64,000 bases of DNA from Angustibacter sp049994355. GTDB lineage: Bacteria > Actinomycetota > Actinomycetes > Actinomycetales > Angustibacteraceae. Positions 50,826 through 58,639 of this stretch are shown here, in pieces. How positions within the stretch are numbered: the stretch's first letter is position 1; every line of letters starts with the position of its first letter. The stretch spans positions 1,612,001 to 1,676,000 of the forward strand of contig NZ_CP188257.1 of NCBI RefSeq assembly GCF_049994355.1, read 5' to 3'. The notes below the pieces were generated by a model. That model made no database searches, was not told where the DNA came from, and saw only the letters and a list, made by a program, of their open reading frames with translations. Made by a program: the position numbers and the translations under genes.

Positions 50826-51001
50826 CAGCTGCACGCAGAGCGGTGCGTCGCCAAGGGGATCGGCGGCCAGGGCGCGAGGTGCGTTGTGGTGCCGTCGTCG
50901 TGCCGGCACAGCCAGATGGTGACTGGGAGGCGGTCGATGCGGATGCCGGCCGGGGTGATCGACAGGACGGGCACGTGGATGGTGCGGCGCAGGAACCTCA
51001 C
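50825..51001 (-). CDS. Small protein upstream of the large terminase (58 aa)
   Basis: VRFLRRTIHVPVLSITPAGI... with LCRHDDGTTTHLAPW. It starts at a GTG that overlaps the previous stop (GTGA) and its own stop overlaps the terL start (TGATG). This chain of overlaps is the main support. Function unknown. Confidence 0.55.
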   Translation of the reverse strand: MRFLRRTIHVPVLSITPAGIRIDRLPVTIWLCRHDDGTTTHLAPWPPIPLATHRSACS

Positions 51002-51090
51002 GGCGTGGCCTGCTCGGGCTGCGCGTCCGCCTGCTCGGCGAGCTCGCGGCGACATTGGGTGGGCAGGCCTGGGTTGAGGGAGTGCTCCAT
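50998..51090 (-). CDS. Very small protein (30 aa)
   Basis: MEHSLNPGLPTQCRRELAEQ, then acidic/Gln-rich. GGGGG lies six bases before the ATG and the stop overlaps the next GTG. It is the first gene of the terminase transcription unit after the plus-strand gene at 51315. It may serve translational coupling rather than encode a functional protein. Confidence 0.45.
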   Translation of the reverse strand: MEHSLNPGLPTQCRRELAEQADAQPEQATP

Positions 51091-51261
51091 GGCTACCCCC
51101 TCGGTGTCGTCGCCTCAGCCCGCCATATGGTCGGGGCGGCCCGACATCACCGGTGTTGCGCTGGCCGGGCGCTCGGGGCCGGGTCCGCAGCAGGTCATAG
51201 CTCGACGGCTCCTGCTGCAGAGGGTGTGTGGAGAGTGCCGGGGACCGTCGGTCCTCGGGCC

Positions 51262-51267
51262 TACGCT
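51262..51267 (+). promoter_or_regulatory. Promoter -10 candidate TACGCT
   Basis: TACGCT lies about 45 bases before the plus-strand gene at 51315, which has its own AAAGGA ribosome-binding site. No good -35 is seen. Confidence 0.35.
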
Positions 51268-51314
51268 TTGGATCAACGGTCGGCGCCAGGCAGGCCACGA
51301 CGAAAGGAACGTGT

Positions 51315-51542
51315 GTGCCGAAGCGAGGCTGGACCAAAGATGAACTCGACCCGGTCGACTTCATCAGCACCACCACCGGCAAGACGTACCCGGGGCAGCA
51401 AGGGCGCGGCGACGGCCACGCGGTTCAGGATGAGGCGTCGATGACCGCAGTGTGCGGCGAGGAGGTGGTGCTCCTTGGCGCAGAGTTCGGGGAGCATGAA
51501 TATCCGGGCTGCGAGAATTGCGCCCGCGTCCTAGACGTTTGA
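51315..51542 (+). CDS. Small Cys-containing protein on the opposite strand
   Basis: A 75-residue protein from a GTG with AAAGGA six bases upstream (VPKRGWTKDELDPVDFISTTTGKTYPGQQGRGDGH, ending HEYPGCENCARVLDV). Three Cys in the C-terminal half suggest a small metal site. It lies between the terminase genes and points against the late operon. A convergent hairpin terminator follows. Third member of the set of plus-strand genes embedded in the minus-strand phage operons. Confidence 0.6.
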   Translation: MPKRGWTKDELDPVDFISTTTGKTYPGQQGRGDGHAVQDEASMTAVCGEEVVLLGAEFGEHEYPGCENCARVLDV

Positions 51543-51633
51543 CCCGTCGGGGCGGTGGTGACCAGCACGAGGGCTTGCGCTCAGCGCAGCGTCTGATGGG
51601 TGCTGTCCGGCCGACCCCGGCGGGGGCATGGGG

Positions 51634-51677
51634 AGGCCCCACGAGCTGAGAGCCAGAGGCTCTTGCCGGCGGGGCCT
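51634..51677. terminator. Hairpin between convergent genes
   Basis: AGGCCCC (51634-51640) pairs with GGGGCCT (51671-51677), enclosing an inner AGAGCC-AGA-GGCTCT hairpin (51649-51663). It lies between the stop at 51542 (plus) and the stop at 51734 (minus) and can end both transcripts. Confidence 0.65.
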
Positions 51678-51733
51678 GGCGGTAGAGACACCTCTACCAA
51701 CGAACGCAGCATGAATCACACCAGCCACGCCCG

Positions 51734-52507
51734 TCAAGCACCCCGCGCAACTGGGCGAGTCGCAGCCAACCGCCCACGCGCCCGCTCCGCCATCTCCTGA
51801 CGCGTCAGCAAGCACTCCATGCACTCCAGCGGGAACCCCTCCGCGTCGTGCAGCCAATGCCGCGGCCCCGACAGGTGCTCAGCCGACCAGGCGACGATCC
51901 GACCCAGCTGCTCGACGTGCTCGGAGTCCCAGAACGCCCCGCACTCCACGCACGCCGCGACCCGCAGATCGAAGCGGACCCGCAGGCTGCCCCGCTTCTC
52001 GCAGTCTGTGTTCGGGCACGGCACGTCCGGTGCGAACGCCGGCGCCTCGATCCCGGACACCACGCGGGCGGCCGTCCGCCACGACCGCACCGCCGATGCC
52101 AGGCCGGCCCGGCCCGCCAGCTGGTCGACGTCGGCGGCTACCGCGGCGCCGATGAGGCCGCGTAGGCGGTCGTCGAGTGGGACGCGGCGGCGGGACCGCA
52201 GGACCTGCGCCCAGCTGAGGGACTGCTGGTCGATGCGCGCCAGGGTGGCGATCGCGTCCAGGCGGGCGGACGGCTTGGAGCCGGGGATGGGCCGGAACGT
52301 GTCTTCGCTGGTCATGGTGCTCCCGGTGGTGGCGGCGCGCAGTTGGGCGAGTAGCGGCGGGTGATGGACGGTGTGCCTCGCCTTGCTGGCGCGCCAGTGG
52401 CCTTTGACGTGGGTGAGTCGGTCGACGGTCTCGGTGGTGGTGGCGCCGTTGACGAGTTCGTCGATGTCGTCGGTGATCCGGTCGATGAGGTCCTGGCGGT
52501 TGGTCAC
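51734..52507 (-). CDS. Zinc-ribbon phage protein of unknown function
   Basis: A 257-residue protein starting at a GTG after GCGAGGACA (VTNRQDLIDRITDDIDELV). The N-terminal half is helical. The C-terminal half contains CPNTDCEKRGSLRVRFDLRVAACVECGAFWDSEHV, a four-Cys ribbon, and ECMECLLTRQEMAERARGR. Similar proteins occur in many actinophages near the terminase genes, without known function. A shorter version from the ATG at 52315 is possible. Confidence 0.65.
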   Translation of the reverse strand: MTNRQDLIDRITDDIDELVNGATTTETVDRLTHVKGHWRASKARHTVHHPPLLAQLRAATTGSTMTSEDTFRPIPGSKPSARLDAIATLARIDQQSLSWAQVLRSRRRVPLDDRLRGLIGAAVAADVDQLAGRAGLASAVRSWRTAARVVSGIEAPAFAPDVPCPNTDCEKRGSLRVRFDLRVAACVECGAFWDSEHVEQLGRIVAWSAEHLSGPRHWLHDAEGFPLECMECLLTRQEMAERARGRLAATRPVARGA

Positions 52508-52629
52508 TGTCCTCGCACCTCGATGGTTCCGTCGGGTCGGATGGTCGTGCCGCACGTGGGGCACCACCGGTACCCGGGGCGGCGGGTCACGGTGAGGGTG
52601 GCGGGGTGGGTGCAGGGGGTGTCGGTCAT
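52504..52629 (-). CDS. Small zinc-finger-like protein (41 aa)
   Basis: MTDTPCTHPATLTVTRRPGY, then WCPTCGTTIRPDGTIEVRG. Cys-x-His plus Cys-x-x-Cys could bind zinc. The start overlaps the stop of the DUF4326 gene and its stop overlaps the next GTG. Tiny ribbon proteins like this are common in actinophages. Confidence 0.6.
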   Translation of the reverse strand: MTDTPCTHPATLTVTRRPGYRWCPTCGTTIRPDGTIEVRGQ

Positions 52630-52976
52630 CCGTCGGCCTCGGCTGGGGTGGGCTGGTTCGCGAGTTCGAGCAGGACGTCCGCGTGGCAGGGCTGGTTGAG
52701 CGGGCACCAGCAGGCGAGGTCGTGGCCGGCCAGTGCGGTGCGAATCTCCTCGGTATCAGGCGTGAATGCGAGGCGGTAGAGAGCGACCGCCAGGTCCGGG
52801 GTGACGACGACCTCGCGCGCCAGCTGGTCGTCGGATGCAAAGGGCCACGTGATCAGGGCAGAGTCACCGACACGCCACGGGTTACCCCACACGGTCGGGC
52901 GTCCCACGTAGATCGCACCCTCGGGCATCCGCCAGTCCTTGATGCGCTTCCGCTGGATGCGTTTCGGCCCGGTCAT
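52626..52976 (-). CDS. DUF4326 family protein
   Basis: A 116-residue protein with the DUF4326 signature: AIYVGRPTVWGNPWRVG near the N-terminus and LAGHDLACWCPLNQPCHADVLLELAN at the end. The conserved Cys/His cluster (CWCPL...CHAD) suggests metal binding. The function of the family is unknown; it is widespread in phages. GGGAG lies five bases before the ATG, which overlaps the stop of the 34-aa gene upstream. Confidence 0.85.
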   Translation of the reverse strand: MTGPKRIQRKRIKDWRMPEGAIYVGRPTVWGNPWRVGDSALITWPFASDDQLAREVVVTPDLAVALYRLAFTPDTEEIRTALAGHDLACWCPLNQPCHADVLLELANQPTPAEADG

Positions 52977-53077
52977 GGCGCTCCCTCGATGGCGACCGAT
53001 CGGGTGTAGGCCCGCGACGCGCACTCGCAGTCCCGACCGCTCGTGGCCTCGAGCTCACAGCCCTCGTCGTGCTTCAC
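52973..53077 (-). CDS. Cys-rich micro-protein (34 aa)
   Basis: VKHDEGCELEATSGRDCECA followed by SRAYTRSVAIEGAP. The GTG has a G-rich ribosome-binding site upstream and overlaps the small terminase stop. Its stop overlaps the DUF4326 start (ATGA). The position in an unbroken chain of overlaps is the evidence. Confidence 0.55.
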   Translation of the reverse strand: MKHDEGCELEATSGRDCECASRAYTRSVAIEGAP

Positions 53078-53670
53078 GACCCACCCCCAGCCAGCGCCCG
53101 CAGCTCCTGCGGCACCACCTCACCGACAAGCAACTGCTGGTCGGCCGACAGGCTGAGCCGGGCGAGGATCCGGCGGATCGTCTCCGCCACCAGGGCGCCC
53201 TGCGATTCGGCGAGGCGGACGCGGCGCTCGTCGATGCCGGCCTTCAACGCGGCCGACGCGTACCGCTCGAGGCGGTCGGACGCTTGGACGAGCATCACGT
53301 AGGCGATGTGCGGTTTGGCCTCGGAGGTGATGCCGTGGTCGTCGCCGCCGGTCTTCTCCTTCGTGACACCCCAGGTGAGGTCGCTGGTTTCGATGTCGCG
53401 GACGCGTTGGCGCCAGTAGTCGACTTCGCCGGCGGTCCAGTGGACGAGCTCGAGGAGGGCTTCGGCGGGGTGGATGTCGCGGCGGCCGGCGAACAGTTGG
53501 ACGTCGCGGGTGGCTTGGGCTTCTTGGAGTCGTCGTTGGGCTGCAGCCCGGACTTGGGGTGCGGAGCCGCCGTGCATGCGGCAGACGGTGGCGCCGGTGA
53601 CGGGGCGTGCCTTGCAGGGTCGGCCGGTGCGGGTGTGGGCGGTGCACCGCGACTGGTCGTCGGCGCTCAT
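53074..53670 (-). CDS. terS: Terminase small subunit candidate
   Basis: A 198-residue protein. The N-terminus has a metal-binding-like CTAHTRTGRPCKARPVTGATVCRMHGGSAPQVRAA-type segment, common in actinophage small terminases and related proteins. The rest is helical (LLELVHWTAGEVDYWRQRVRDIE, LVAETIRRILARLSLSADQQ). TerS recognises the packaging site and stimulates TerL. The separation from terL by several small genes is unusual. The ATG at 53670 is chosen over 53736 because the latter lies inside the upstream methylase. Confidence 0.7.
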   Translation of the reverse strand: MSADDQSRCTAHTRTGRPCKARPVTGATVCRMHGGSAPQVRAAAQRRLQEAQATRDVQLFAGRRDIHPAEALLELVHWTAGEVDYWRQRVRDIETSDLTWGVTKEKTGGDDHGITSEAKPHIAYVMLVQASDRLERYASAALKAGIDERRVRLAESQGALVAETIRRILARLSLSADQQLLVGEVVPQELRALAGGGS

Positions 53671-54161
53671 CGGACCCACCTCGTGACGAGTGAGCCCGCG
53701 AGGCTGCAGTCTCCAAGTCGAACCGCTGCCCGCCACCCGTAGGCGATCAGGCAGATCGGCGCACCCGAGTTCGCCTTGCCGCGTGTGCCGTCGGGGTGGT
53801 GGAAGTGCGGGCGGCCGTGCAGGAACAGGACCGCGTCAGCCTTGCCCCACACCTGCTGGACGAACCAGCGCGTCTCCGTCCGGGCAGGGACGAGGGCGAT
53901 CGCGTTGCCGTGCTGGGCGCACCGAGCGAGCCACGCCGCGGCCTCGGGGCCGAAGGGTGGGTTGCACCAGACCAGGCCGTCCCAGTCCTGCGCGAGCCCG
54001 TCATCCTCGACCGTGTACTGGGCGGTCGCGGTCTTCCACGGCTGGTTGACGGCGGCGCACGGGTCCAGGTCGAACGGGCCGAGCGCGGCGAGGAGGTCCG
54101 GTGGTGTCAGCCAGACGTTGGTGGCGCCGTGGTGTGGACGCTGGTGCGAGGTCAGGCTCAC
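53667..54161 (-). CDS. Phage-type DNA N6-adenine methyltransferase (Dam family)
   Basis: A 164-residue methyltransferase of the phage Dam family: WLTPPDLLAALGPFDLDPCA at the start, the catalytic NPPFGPEAAAW motif in the middle and GRPHFHHPDGTRGKANSGAPICLIAYG near the end. It transfers methyl groups from SAM to adenine, probably to shield phage DNA or mark it for packaging. The gene is tied by overlaps to its neighbours. Confidence 0.9.
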   Translation of the reverse strand: MSLTSHQRPHHGATNVWLTPPDLLAALGPFDLDPCAAVNQPWKTATAQYTVEDDGLAQDWDGLVWCNPPFGPEAAAWLARCAQHGNAIALVPARTETRWFVQQVWGKADAVLFLHGRPHFHHPDGTRGKANSGAPICLIAYGWRAAVRLGDCSLAGSLVTRWVR

Positions 54162-54517
54162 GGCGCCACCTCGGTTGGGGTGGCCGGCTGCAACGCCTTC
54201 TCGGCTGGGGCGGGCTGCCAGGGACCGACGACGCGGGTGGCGTTAGCGACGCGCTCAAGCGCCGCGACTCCCACGACTGGGACGGCGCGGTCGTCGAACA
54301 GGAAGCCACGCTCTGTCGACCCCTTGATCAGCCAGGCGATGTCCTCCACCGACATGGCCCGGATGACGGCGATGACGGCATCGGTGACGTGGACATGGAA
54401 CTCGACCCGTGTCGTCCAGCCGCGCTCACGGCAGCCCCGACACGTCACCCCGAGCGGCCCGGTGAACCCGATCGTGTGCGTCCGGTGAACCTCGGCGATC
54501 TCGTCCCGGGCGCTCAC
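54158..54517 (-). CDS. Phage protein of unknown function
   Basis: A 119-residue protein. It begins MSARDEIAEVHRTHTIGFTGPLGVTCRGCRERGW, with one Cys pair, followed by alternating strands and helices (EFHVHVTDAVIAVIRAMSVEDIAWLI). The stop overlaps the Dam start. No family recognised. Confidence 0.6.
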   Translation of the reverse strand: MSARDEIAEVHRTHTIGFTGPLGVTCRGCRERGWTTRVEFHVHVTDAVIAVIRAMSVEDIAWLIKGSTERGFLFDDRAVPVVGVAALERVANATRVVGPWQPAPAEKALQPATPTEVAP

Positions 54518-55047
54518 TCGGCACCTGCCTCGGTGTCACACCAGGTGCGGTGCTGCCCCTCCGGGCCGGGGTCGAGCACAGCGAGCGCCGCTTCTCGTAG
54601 TCCCTCGTCAACAGCCGGGGTGGCGCACTGGTCGCACACCCGCACCTCCGCCTTGAACCACGGTTCTGGGGGCTCGGGATGGTGGCTGCATCCCTCGTCG
54701 CCGTAGCGGTAGCCGGGACCGCAGCCCTTACGACACGGTTCTGCGGGCTCGGGGTCAGCCAGAGCGGCGCGTGCTGCGTGCTCGTCAACCGCAGCCTCAA
54801 ACACAGCCAGGATGGACTTGAGCCGCGCGACCTCCCGTTCGGCAACCTCGGCGCGGGCCAGGGCGGCGGTCGCCGTGCAGCAGCTGGGGTCGCCACAGCA
54901 CTCCGGGCAGCGCACGGGGTCCACGACCGGCTCCGGAGCGTGTGGGGTGCCGATGAAGCCGGCGCCGTCGATGCGCCAGGGGCAGGCGAGGTCGGGGTTG
55001 CAGTCGGGGCTGTTGGCGTGGATGGCGCAGGGCTGGGTGGTGTTCAT
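54514..55047 (-). CDS. Cys-rich phage protein
   Basis: A 177-residue protein with many Cys pairs: CAIHANSPDCNPDLACPW, CPECCGDPSCCTATAALARAE, CRKGCGPGYRYGDEGC, VCDQCATPAVDEGL and RTWCDTEAG. A coiled segment lies between (AEVAEREVARLKSILAVFEAAVDEH). GAGGAG precedes the ATG at 55047 by seven bases; a longer start reads through the upstream gene. The clusters could bind zinc. Function unknown. Confidence 0.65.
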   Translation of the reverse strand: MNTTQPCAIHANSPDCNPDLACPWRIDGAGFIGTPHAPEPVVDPVRCPECCGDPSCCTATAALARAEVAEREVARLKSILAVFEAAVDEHAARAALADPEPAEPCRKGCGPGYRYGDEGCSHHPEPPEPWFKAEVRVCDQCATPAVDEGLREAALAVLDPGPEGQHRTWCDTEAGAE

Positions 55048-55058
55048 CAGGCATCTCC

Positions 55059-55478
55059 TCAGTAGGGAATGGCCGCGTGGTCGCGGCGCGCGGTCGGGGT
55101 GGCGGCTGGGGCGAGGTTGGTGGTGGTGACGAGGTGGCCGGTGAGGTGGGTGCCGCACTGGTGGGTGGGGACGACGTCGTACGCGGCGCCTGGGTGGGGT
55201 GGGCGGCCGGTGGTGCGGTAGCGGTCGCGGTGGTCGAGATGGAGGCGGCCGCCGGCGTTCGTGAGGATGTAGGTGGGTCGTCCGGCGAGGAGGGCGACGA
55301 GCTCGCCTTGGGTGGTGAGTGGTGTGGGGTCGACGCGGGCGGTTCGGGCAAGGACGGCGGCGTCGAGGCCGAGGAGGGTCCAGGCGCCGCAGGGGCAGAG
55401 GCGGGGTTTGGCGGTGCGGGCTCCCAGGGGTGCGCCGGCCTGGTCCTCGAGGTGGCGGGCGAGCCAGCCGGGCATCAT
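55059..55478 (-). CDS. Phage protein with CPCGAW motif, unknown function
   Basis: A 139-residue protein. PRLCPCGAWTLLGLDAAVLARTARVDPTPLTTQGELVALLAGRPTYILT and a His-rich C-terminal part (HQCGTHLTGHL) resemble small proteins encoded near the primase in actinophages. Cys and His could hold a metal. The start overlaps the stop of the 80-codon frame to the right. Confidence 0.6.
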   Translation of the reverse strand: MMPGWLARHLEDQAGAPLGARTAKPRLCPCGAWTLLGLDAAVLARTARVDPTPLTTQGELVALLAGRPTYILTNAGGRLHLDHRDRYRTTGRPPHPGAAYDVVPTHQCGTHLTGHLVTTTNLAPAATPTARRDHAAIPY

Positions 55479-55717
55479 CGGTGGCCGCCGGCGCAGGTGG
55501 TGTGGATGACGGATCGGCGGTCGGCACCTGTTGAACTCTCTTGCGCGCCCGCGTGATGTGGGTCAATAGAAGACAATCCGTCATGCGTCATGGGCCGGGT
55601 TGCCGCGTGATGCCGGAACGATCCGTCATACGTGTCATGACCTGCGGTTTCGCAGAGTGCATCCGTCACGCCGGGGGGCCTGACGGATGCGTTGTCCATG
55701 ACGGGTCGATGTGTCAT
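55475..55717 (-). CDS. Doubtful small ORF inside the iteron-like region
   Basis: An 80-codon frame (MTHRPVMDNASVRPPGVTDAL...) whose start overlaps the primase stop (ATGA) and whose stop overlaps the next gene's start. The overlaps favour translation. The protein is low in structure and contains repeated His/Met segments because of the DNA repeats underneath, so it may be only a translated spacer. Confidence 0.3.
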   Translation of the reverse strand: MTHRPVMDNASVRPPGVTDALCETAGHDTYDGSFRHHAATRPMTHDGLSSIDPHHAGAQESSTGADRRSVIHTTCAGGHR

Positions 55718-55770
55718 GACCGGCCCCAGAACTCGTCGTCGGACTGTTGGTGGGGGGCCCATGACGGTTC
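55576..55770. repeat. Iteron-like repeats next to the primase gene (possible origin)
   Basis: ATCCGTCA occurs at 55576, 55621 and 55661 and inverted as TGACGGAT at 55681-55688. CATGACGG-type half sites recur at 55697 and 55760, and GTCATGAC occurs at 55634 and 55713. Four 8-bp sites within 115 bp beside a replication gene suggest binding of an initiator. It could also be an operator. Confidence 0.45.
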
Positions 55771-58248
55771 GGTGTCGCCGTCTGATGACACGTCACAGAG
55801 GCGGATGCCGGCGTAGAACCTGGCGCTCATGGAGCGTTCGGACTGGACGTCGTAGCGGCTGCGCAGCTCGAGGGTGAGGGCTTTGGCGGAGACGGGGGTT
55901 TCGCCTTCTGCGCGGCACCAGGTCTCGTAGGCGGCGCGCAGCTCGGTGACCTTCACGTGCAGGTGCTGGGCGCTGGCGGGGCCGGTCTCGCAGACCTCGT
56001 CGACGAAGCGGCCGACGGTGTCTTGGTCGCTGGCGTAGGCGTCGGTGGCGGCTAGGACGCTGTCGGGTTCGGCGAGGCCGTGGGTGAGGTAGTCGGCGGC
56101 GCCTTGGGCGATCCAGCCGAGGATGGCTGGGCCTTCGGCTTCGACGAGCTGGTCTTCGAGGTCGGCGATGCGCTGGTCGGCGGGGACGGTGTGCAGGAAG
56201 GGCAGGAGGCGTAGCCGTCGCCAGAATGCGGGGCCGCCGGCGCGGACGGCGGGCTGGTGGTTGGCCAGGAGCCAGAGGCTGTGGGTGGGGGTGAAAGAGA
56301 ACCAGTCTTGGCGCATGAAGCGGCCGGAGATGGTGTCGCGGCCGGTGAGGTTCTTGACTTTGGCTTCGGCGAAGCGTTGGCCGTCTTCGAGTTCGCTGGT
56401 GACGACGAGGCGGGCGCCGGCGAGGCGGGCGATCTCGGTGGGGTGGCCTTGCTGGGTGCCGGCGAGGAGCATCTCGGCGGGGGCGCTGATGGAGTAGCCG
56501 TCGTCGCCGATGCCGACGATGCGTTGGACGACGCCGACGAGGGTGGTTTTGCCGTTGGCGCCGGGGCCGAAGGCGAAGGGGAGGACTTGTTCGAGGACGA
56601 CGCCGAGCAGGGAGACGCCGAGGAGGCGTTGGATGTAGGTGGTGAGGGCCTGGTCGCCGGCGAAGGTGTCGGCGAGGAACCGCAGCCATCTGGTGGGTTC
56701 GGTGTCGAGGTCGGGGGCGACGTCGGTGGAGCGGGTGTGCAGGGCTGCGGGGTCGGCCGGGCGGAGGGTGGCGGTGCGCATGTCGAGGATGCCGGCGGGG
56801 GTGTTGAGCTCGTAGGGGCGGGCGTCGAGGCCGGCGAGGTGGACGACGGTGCGGGCGTCGGTGGCGGCGAGGGCGGTCATGGCGTTGATGCCGCGCCGGG
56901 ACAGGGTGTTGCGGCGGTGCCGGTCGGCGGCTTTGTCGTCGGCTGGGAGGTTGCGGGCGACGGTGCGGGCGAGCTCGGTGGCGAGGCCTTCGGTGTCCCA
57001 GCGCCAGCGGGTGCCGTCCCAGTGCAGCCAGGTGGCGCGTTGGGGGCAGTAGCGCAGCTGGTGGCCGTGGTCGTCGACGAGGCGCAGGGCGTTGCCGTCG
57101 TCGGTTTCGCTGTAGGTGGTGGGCTGGACGACGCGCAGCCGCGGCTGGGCGGGCTGGGGTGCGGGCTGGTGGGCGAGGGCGGCGTTGCCGTTGGTTGCGG
57201 TCGTGCTGGGTGCGATGAGGCCGGCGAGGTCGTCGGCGGTGGGGCGGTTGGCTTCGCCGCGGTGGCCGTAGCCGTCGGCGGCGAGGGCCTTGGCGGCGGC
57301 CGTGTAGTCGCCGTCGTGGTCGAGGAGGGTGTAGACGGCGAACTTGGAGTAGGCCTTCTCGGTCTCGAACTCGGTGCTTGAGGAGAAGACGTACAGGTTG
57401 TCGGCGTCGTTGCGGCCGGTGGTGGCGGAGATGCCCGGGTCGGTCTTGCCGGGGCGTTTCCAGCCGTAGCAGGTGCCGCCGAAGTGGCGGGTTCGCTTCC
57501 AGCCGTGGGGTTCGAGGATGTCCGCCCAGCTGGTGCGGGTGTTGTAGTCGTCGCCGGGGCGGGAGCCGTCGCGGACGGTCTGCCCGTCCTGGCTGCGGGC
57601 GGGTGGCCCGTCGACTTCGGTGGGCATCTCGTCGAGGATCGCGGCGATGGCGTGCAGGGCGTCGCGCTCGTCGACGCTGATGGTGGGGATGGTGGCCGGT
57701 CCGCCGGCGGCGAGGGTCCAGGGGTTGCCGGTGGGGTGGGAGCGGCCGGCGGAGGGGGCGAGGACGGTGAAGCCGCCCTGGCCGCGGGTCTCGATGAGGA
57801 CCTTGATGCGTTCGCCCGGCTTGGCGGCGAGCTCGTCGGTGGTGGCGGGGCGGCGGGCGAGCTTGGTGTTGGGGCGGGCGGGCCCGTCGACGCGGTAGTG
57901 CCAGTGGAGGCCGCCGGACGGTGTTGCTTCGAGCCAGCCGGTGGCGATCAGGTCCCAGAGGTCGCCGAGTCCGTTGTCGTGCATGAGGGTGCGGAGCTGG
58001 GCGGCGAGGTGGATGGCGCGGCCTTCGACTTCGAGCATCTCGAGGTTGCCGGCGGCGGCGCCGGTGATGGTGCCGATGCCGTCGGTGTCCGTGCTGGTGA
58101 ACCAGCTGGTGACGACGTCGGCGGGTGGTGGGGTGTCGACGTAGGGTTTCCAGTTGACGGCGGGGGCTTTGGAGCCGTCTGCGCGCAGGGGGAGGGGTGC
58201 GAGGCCGGCGGCGAGCATGGCCTGGGCGGTGGCGAGCAGGTCTGGCAC
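55714..58248 (-). CDS. Primase-polymerase / D5-type helicase
   Basis: An 844-residue replication protein. The N-terminal prim-pol domain (residues 1-200: LPLRADGSKAPAVNWKPY, GIGTITGAAAGNLEMLEVE, ATPSGGLHWHYRV) is followed by a linker. The C-terminal D5-like SF3 helicase has Walker A FGPGANGKTTLVG and Walker B RLVVTSELEDG, plus the DWFSFTPTHSLWLLANHQP motif of the family. The bifunctional form primes and unwinds phage DNA. Iteron-like repeats lie right beside its 3' end. Confidence 0.93.
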   Translation of the reverse strand: MPDLLATAQAMLAAGLAPLPLRADGSKAPAVNWKPYVDTPPPADVVTSWFTSTDTDGIGTITGAAAGNLEMLEVEGRAIHLAAQLRTLMHDNGLGDLWDLIATGWLEATPSGGLHWHYRVDGPARPNTKLARRPATTDELAAKPGERIKVLIETRGQGGFTVLAPSAGRSHPTGNPWTLAAGGPATIPTISVDERDALHAIAAILDEMPTEVDGPPARSQDGQTVRDGSRPGDDYNTRTSWADILEPHGWKRTRHFGGTCYGWKRPGKTDPGISATTGRNDADNLYVFSSSTEFETEKAYSKFAVYTLLDHDGDYTAAAKALAADGYGHRGEANRPTADDLAGLIAPSTTATNGNAALAHQPAPQPAQPRLRVVQPTTYSETDDGNALRLVDDHGHQLRYCPQRATWLHWDGTRWRWDTEGLATELARTVARNLPADDKAADRHRRNTLSRRGINAMTALAATDARTVVHLAGLDARPYELNTPAGILDMRTATLRPADPAALHTRSTDVAPDLDTEPTRWLRFLADTFAGDQALTTYIQRLLGVSLLGVVLEQVLPFAFGPGANGKTTLVGVVQRIVGIGDDGYSISAPAEMLLAGTQQGHPTEIARLAGARLVVTSELEDGQRFAEAKVKNLTGRDTISGRFMRQDWFSFTPTHSLWLLANHQPAVRAGGPAFWRRLRLLPFLHTVPADQRIADLEDQLVEAEGPAILGWIAQGAADYLTHGLAEPDSVLAATDAYASDQDTVGRFVDEVCETGPASAQHLHVKVTELRAAYETWCRAEGETPVSAKALTLELRSRYDVQSERSMSARFYAGIRLCDVSSDGDTEPSWAPHQQSDDEFWGRS

Positions 58249-58296
58249 GGCTCTCCTGGATGCTGGTGTGCGGTCGAGGGCGGGGTCGGCCGCGCG

Positions 58297-58581
58297 TTAG
58301 GTGACGTGTGGTCGCTGGTGGCGGCAGCGGACGGCCTCGATGTAGCTGGCGGCCTTGGCGGGGTTGGTGCAGACGGTGGTGCCGGACGCTGGGCAGGGTG
58401 TGTGGGCGCCTCCCCAGGTGACGACGTCGTGGGGGCGCCAGATGAGGTGCTGGCCTTGCAGGACGAGGCCGGTGAGCTTGACGTCGCCTTTGGTGGTGCG
58501 CCGGTTGCAGGACGGGCAGATGGCTTGGGCGACGGACCGGATGGGTTTCTGTCGTTCGCCGGAATTGGTAGGGCCGCTCAC
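58297..58581 (-). CDS. Small phage protein with Cys pair
   Basis: A 94-residue protein from a GTG (VSGPTNSGERQKPIRSVAQAICPSCNRRTTKGDVKLTGLVLQ). CPSCNRRT plus later CPASGTTVCTNPAK may form a zinc site. It is encoded between the WhiB fusion and the primase-helicase genes. Function unknown; it may accompany replication. Confidence 0.6.
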   Translation of the reverse strand: MSGPTNSGERQKPIRSVAQAICPSCNRRTTKGDVKLTGLVLQGQHLIWRPHDVVTWGGAHTPCPASGTTVCTNPAKAASYIEAVRCRHQRPHVT

Positions 58582-58639
58582 CTCGTCACCCCCCCCTGCG
58601 TGAAAAGCGGGAGCTCTTCGGTGCCATACCGGTCGGGGG

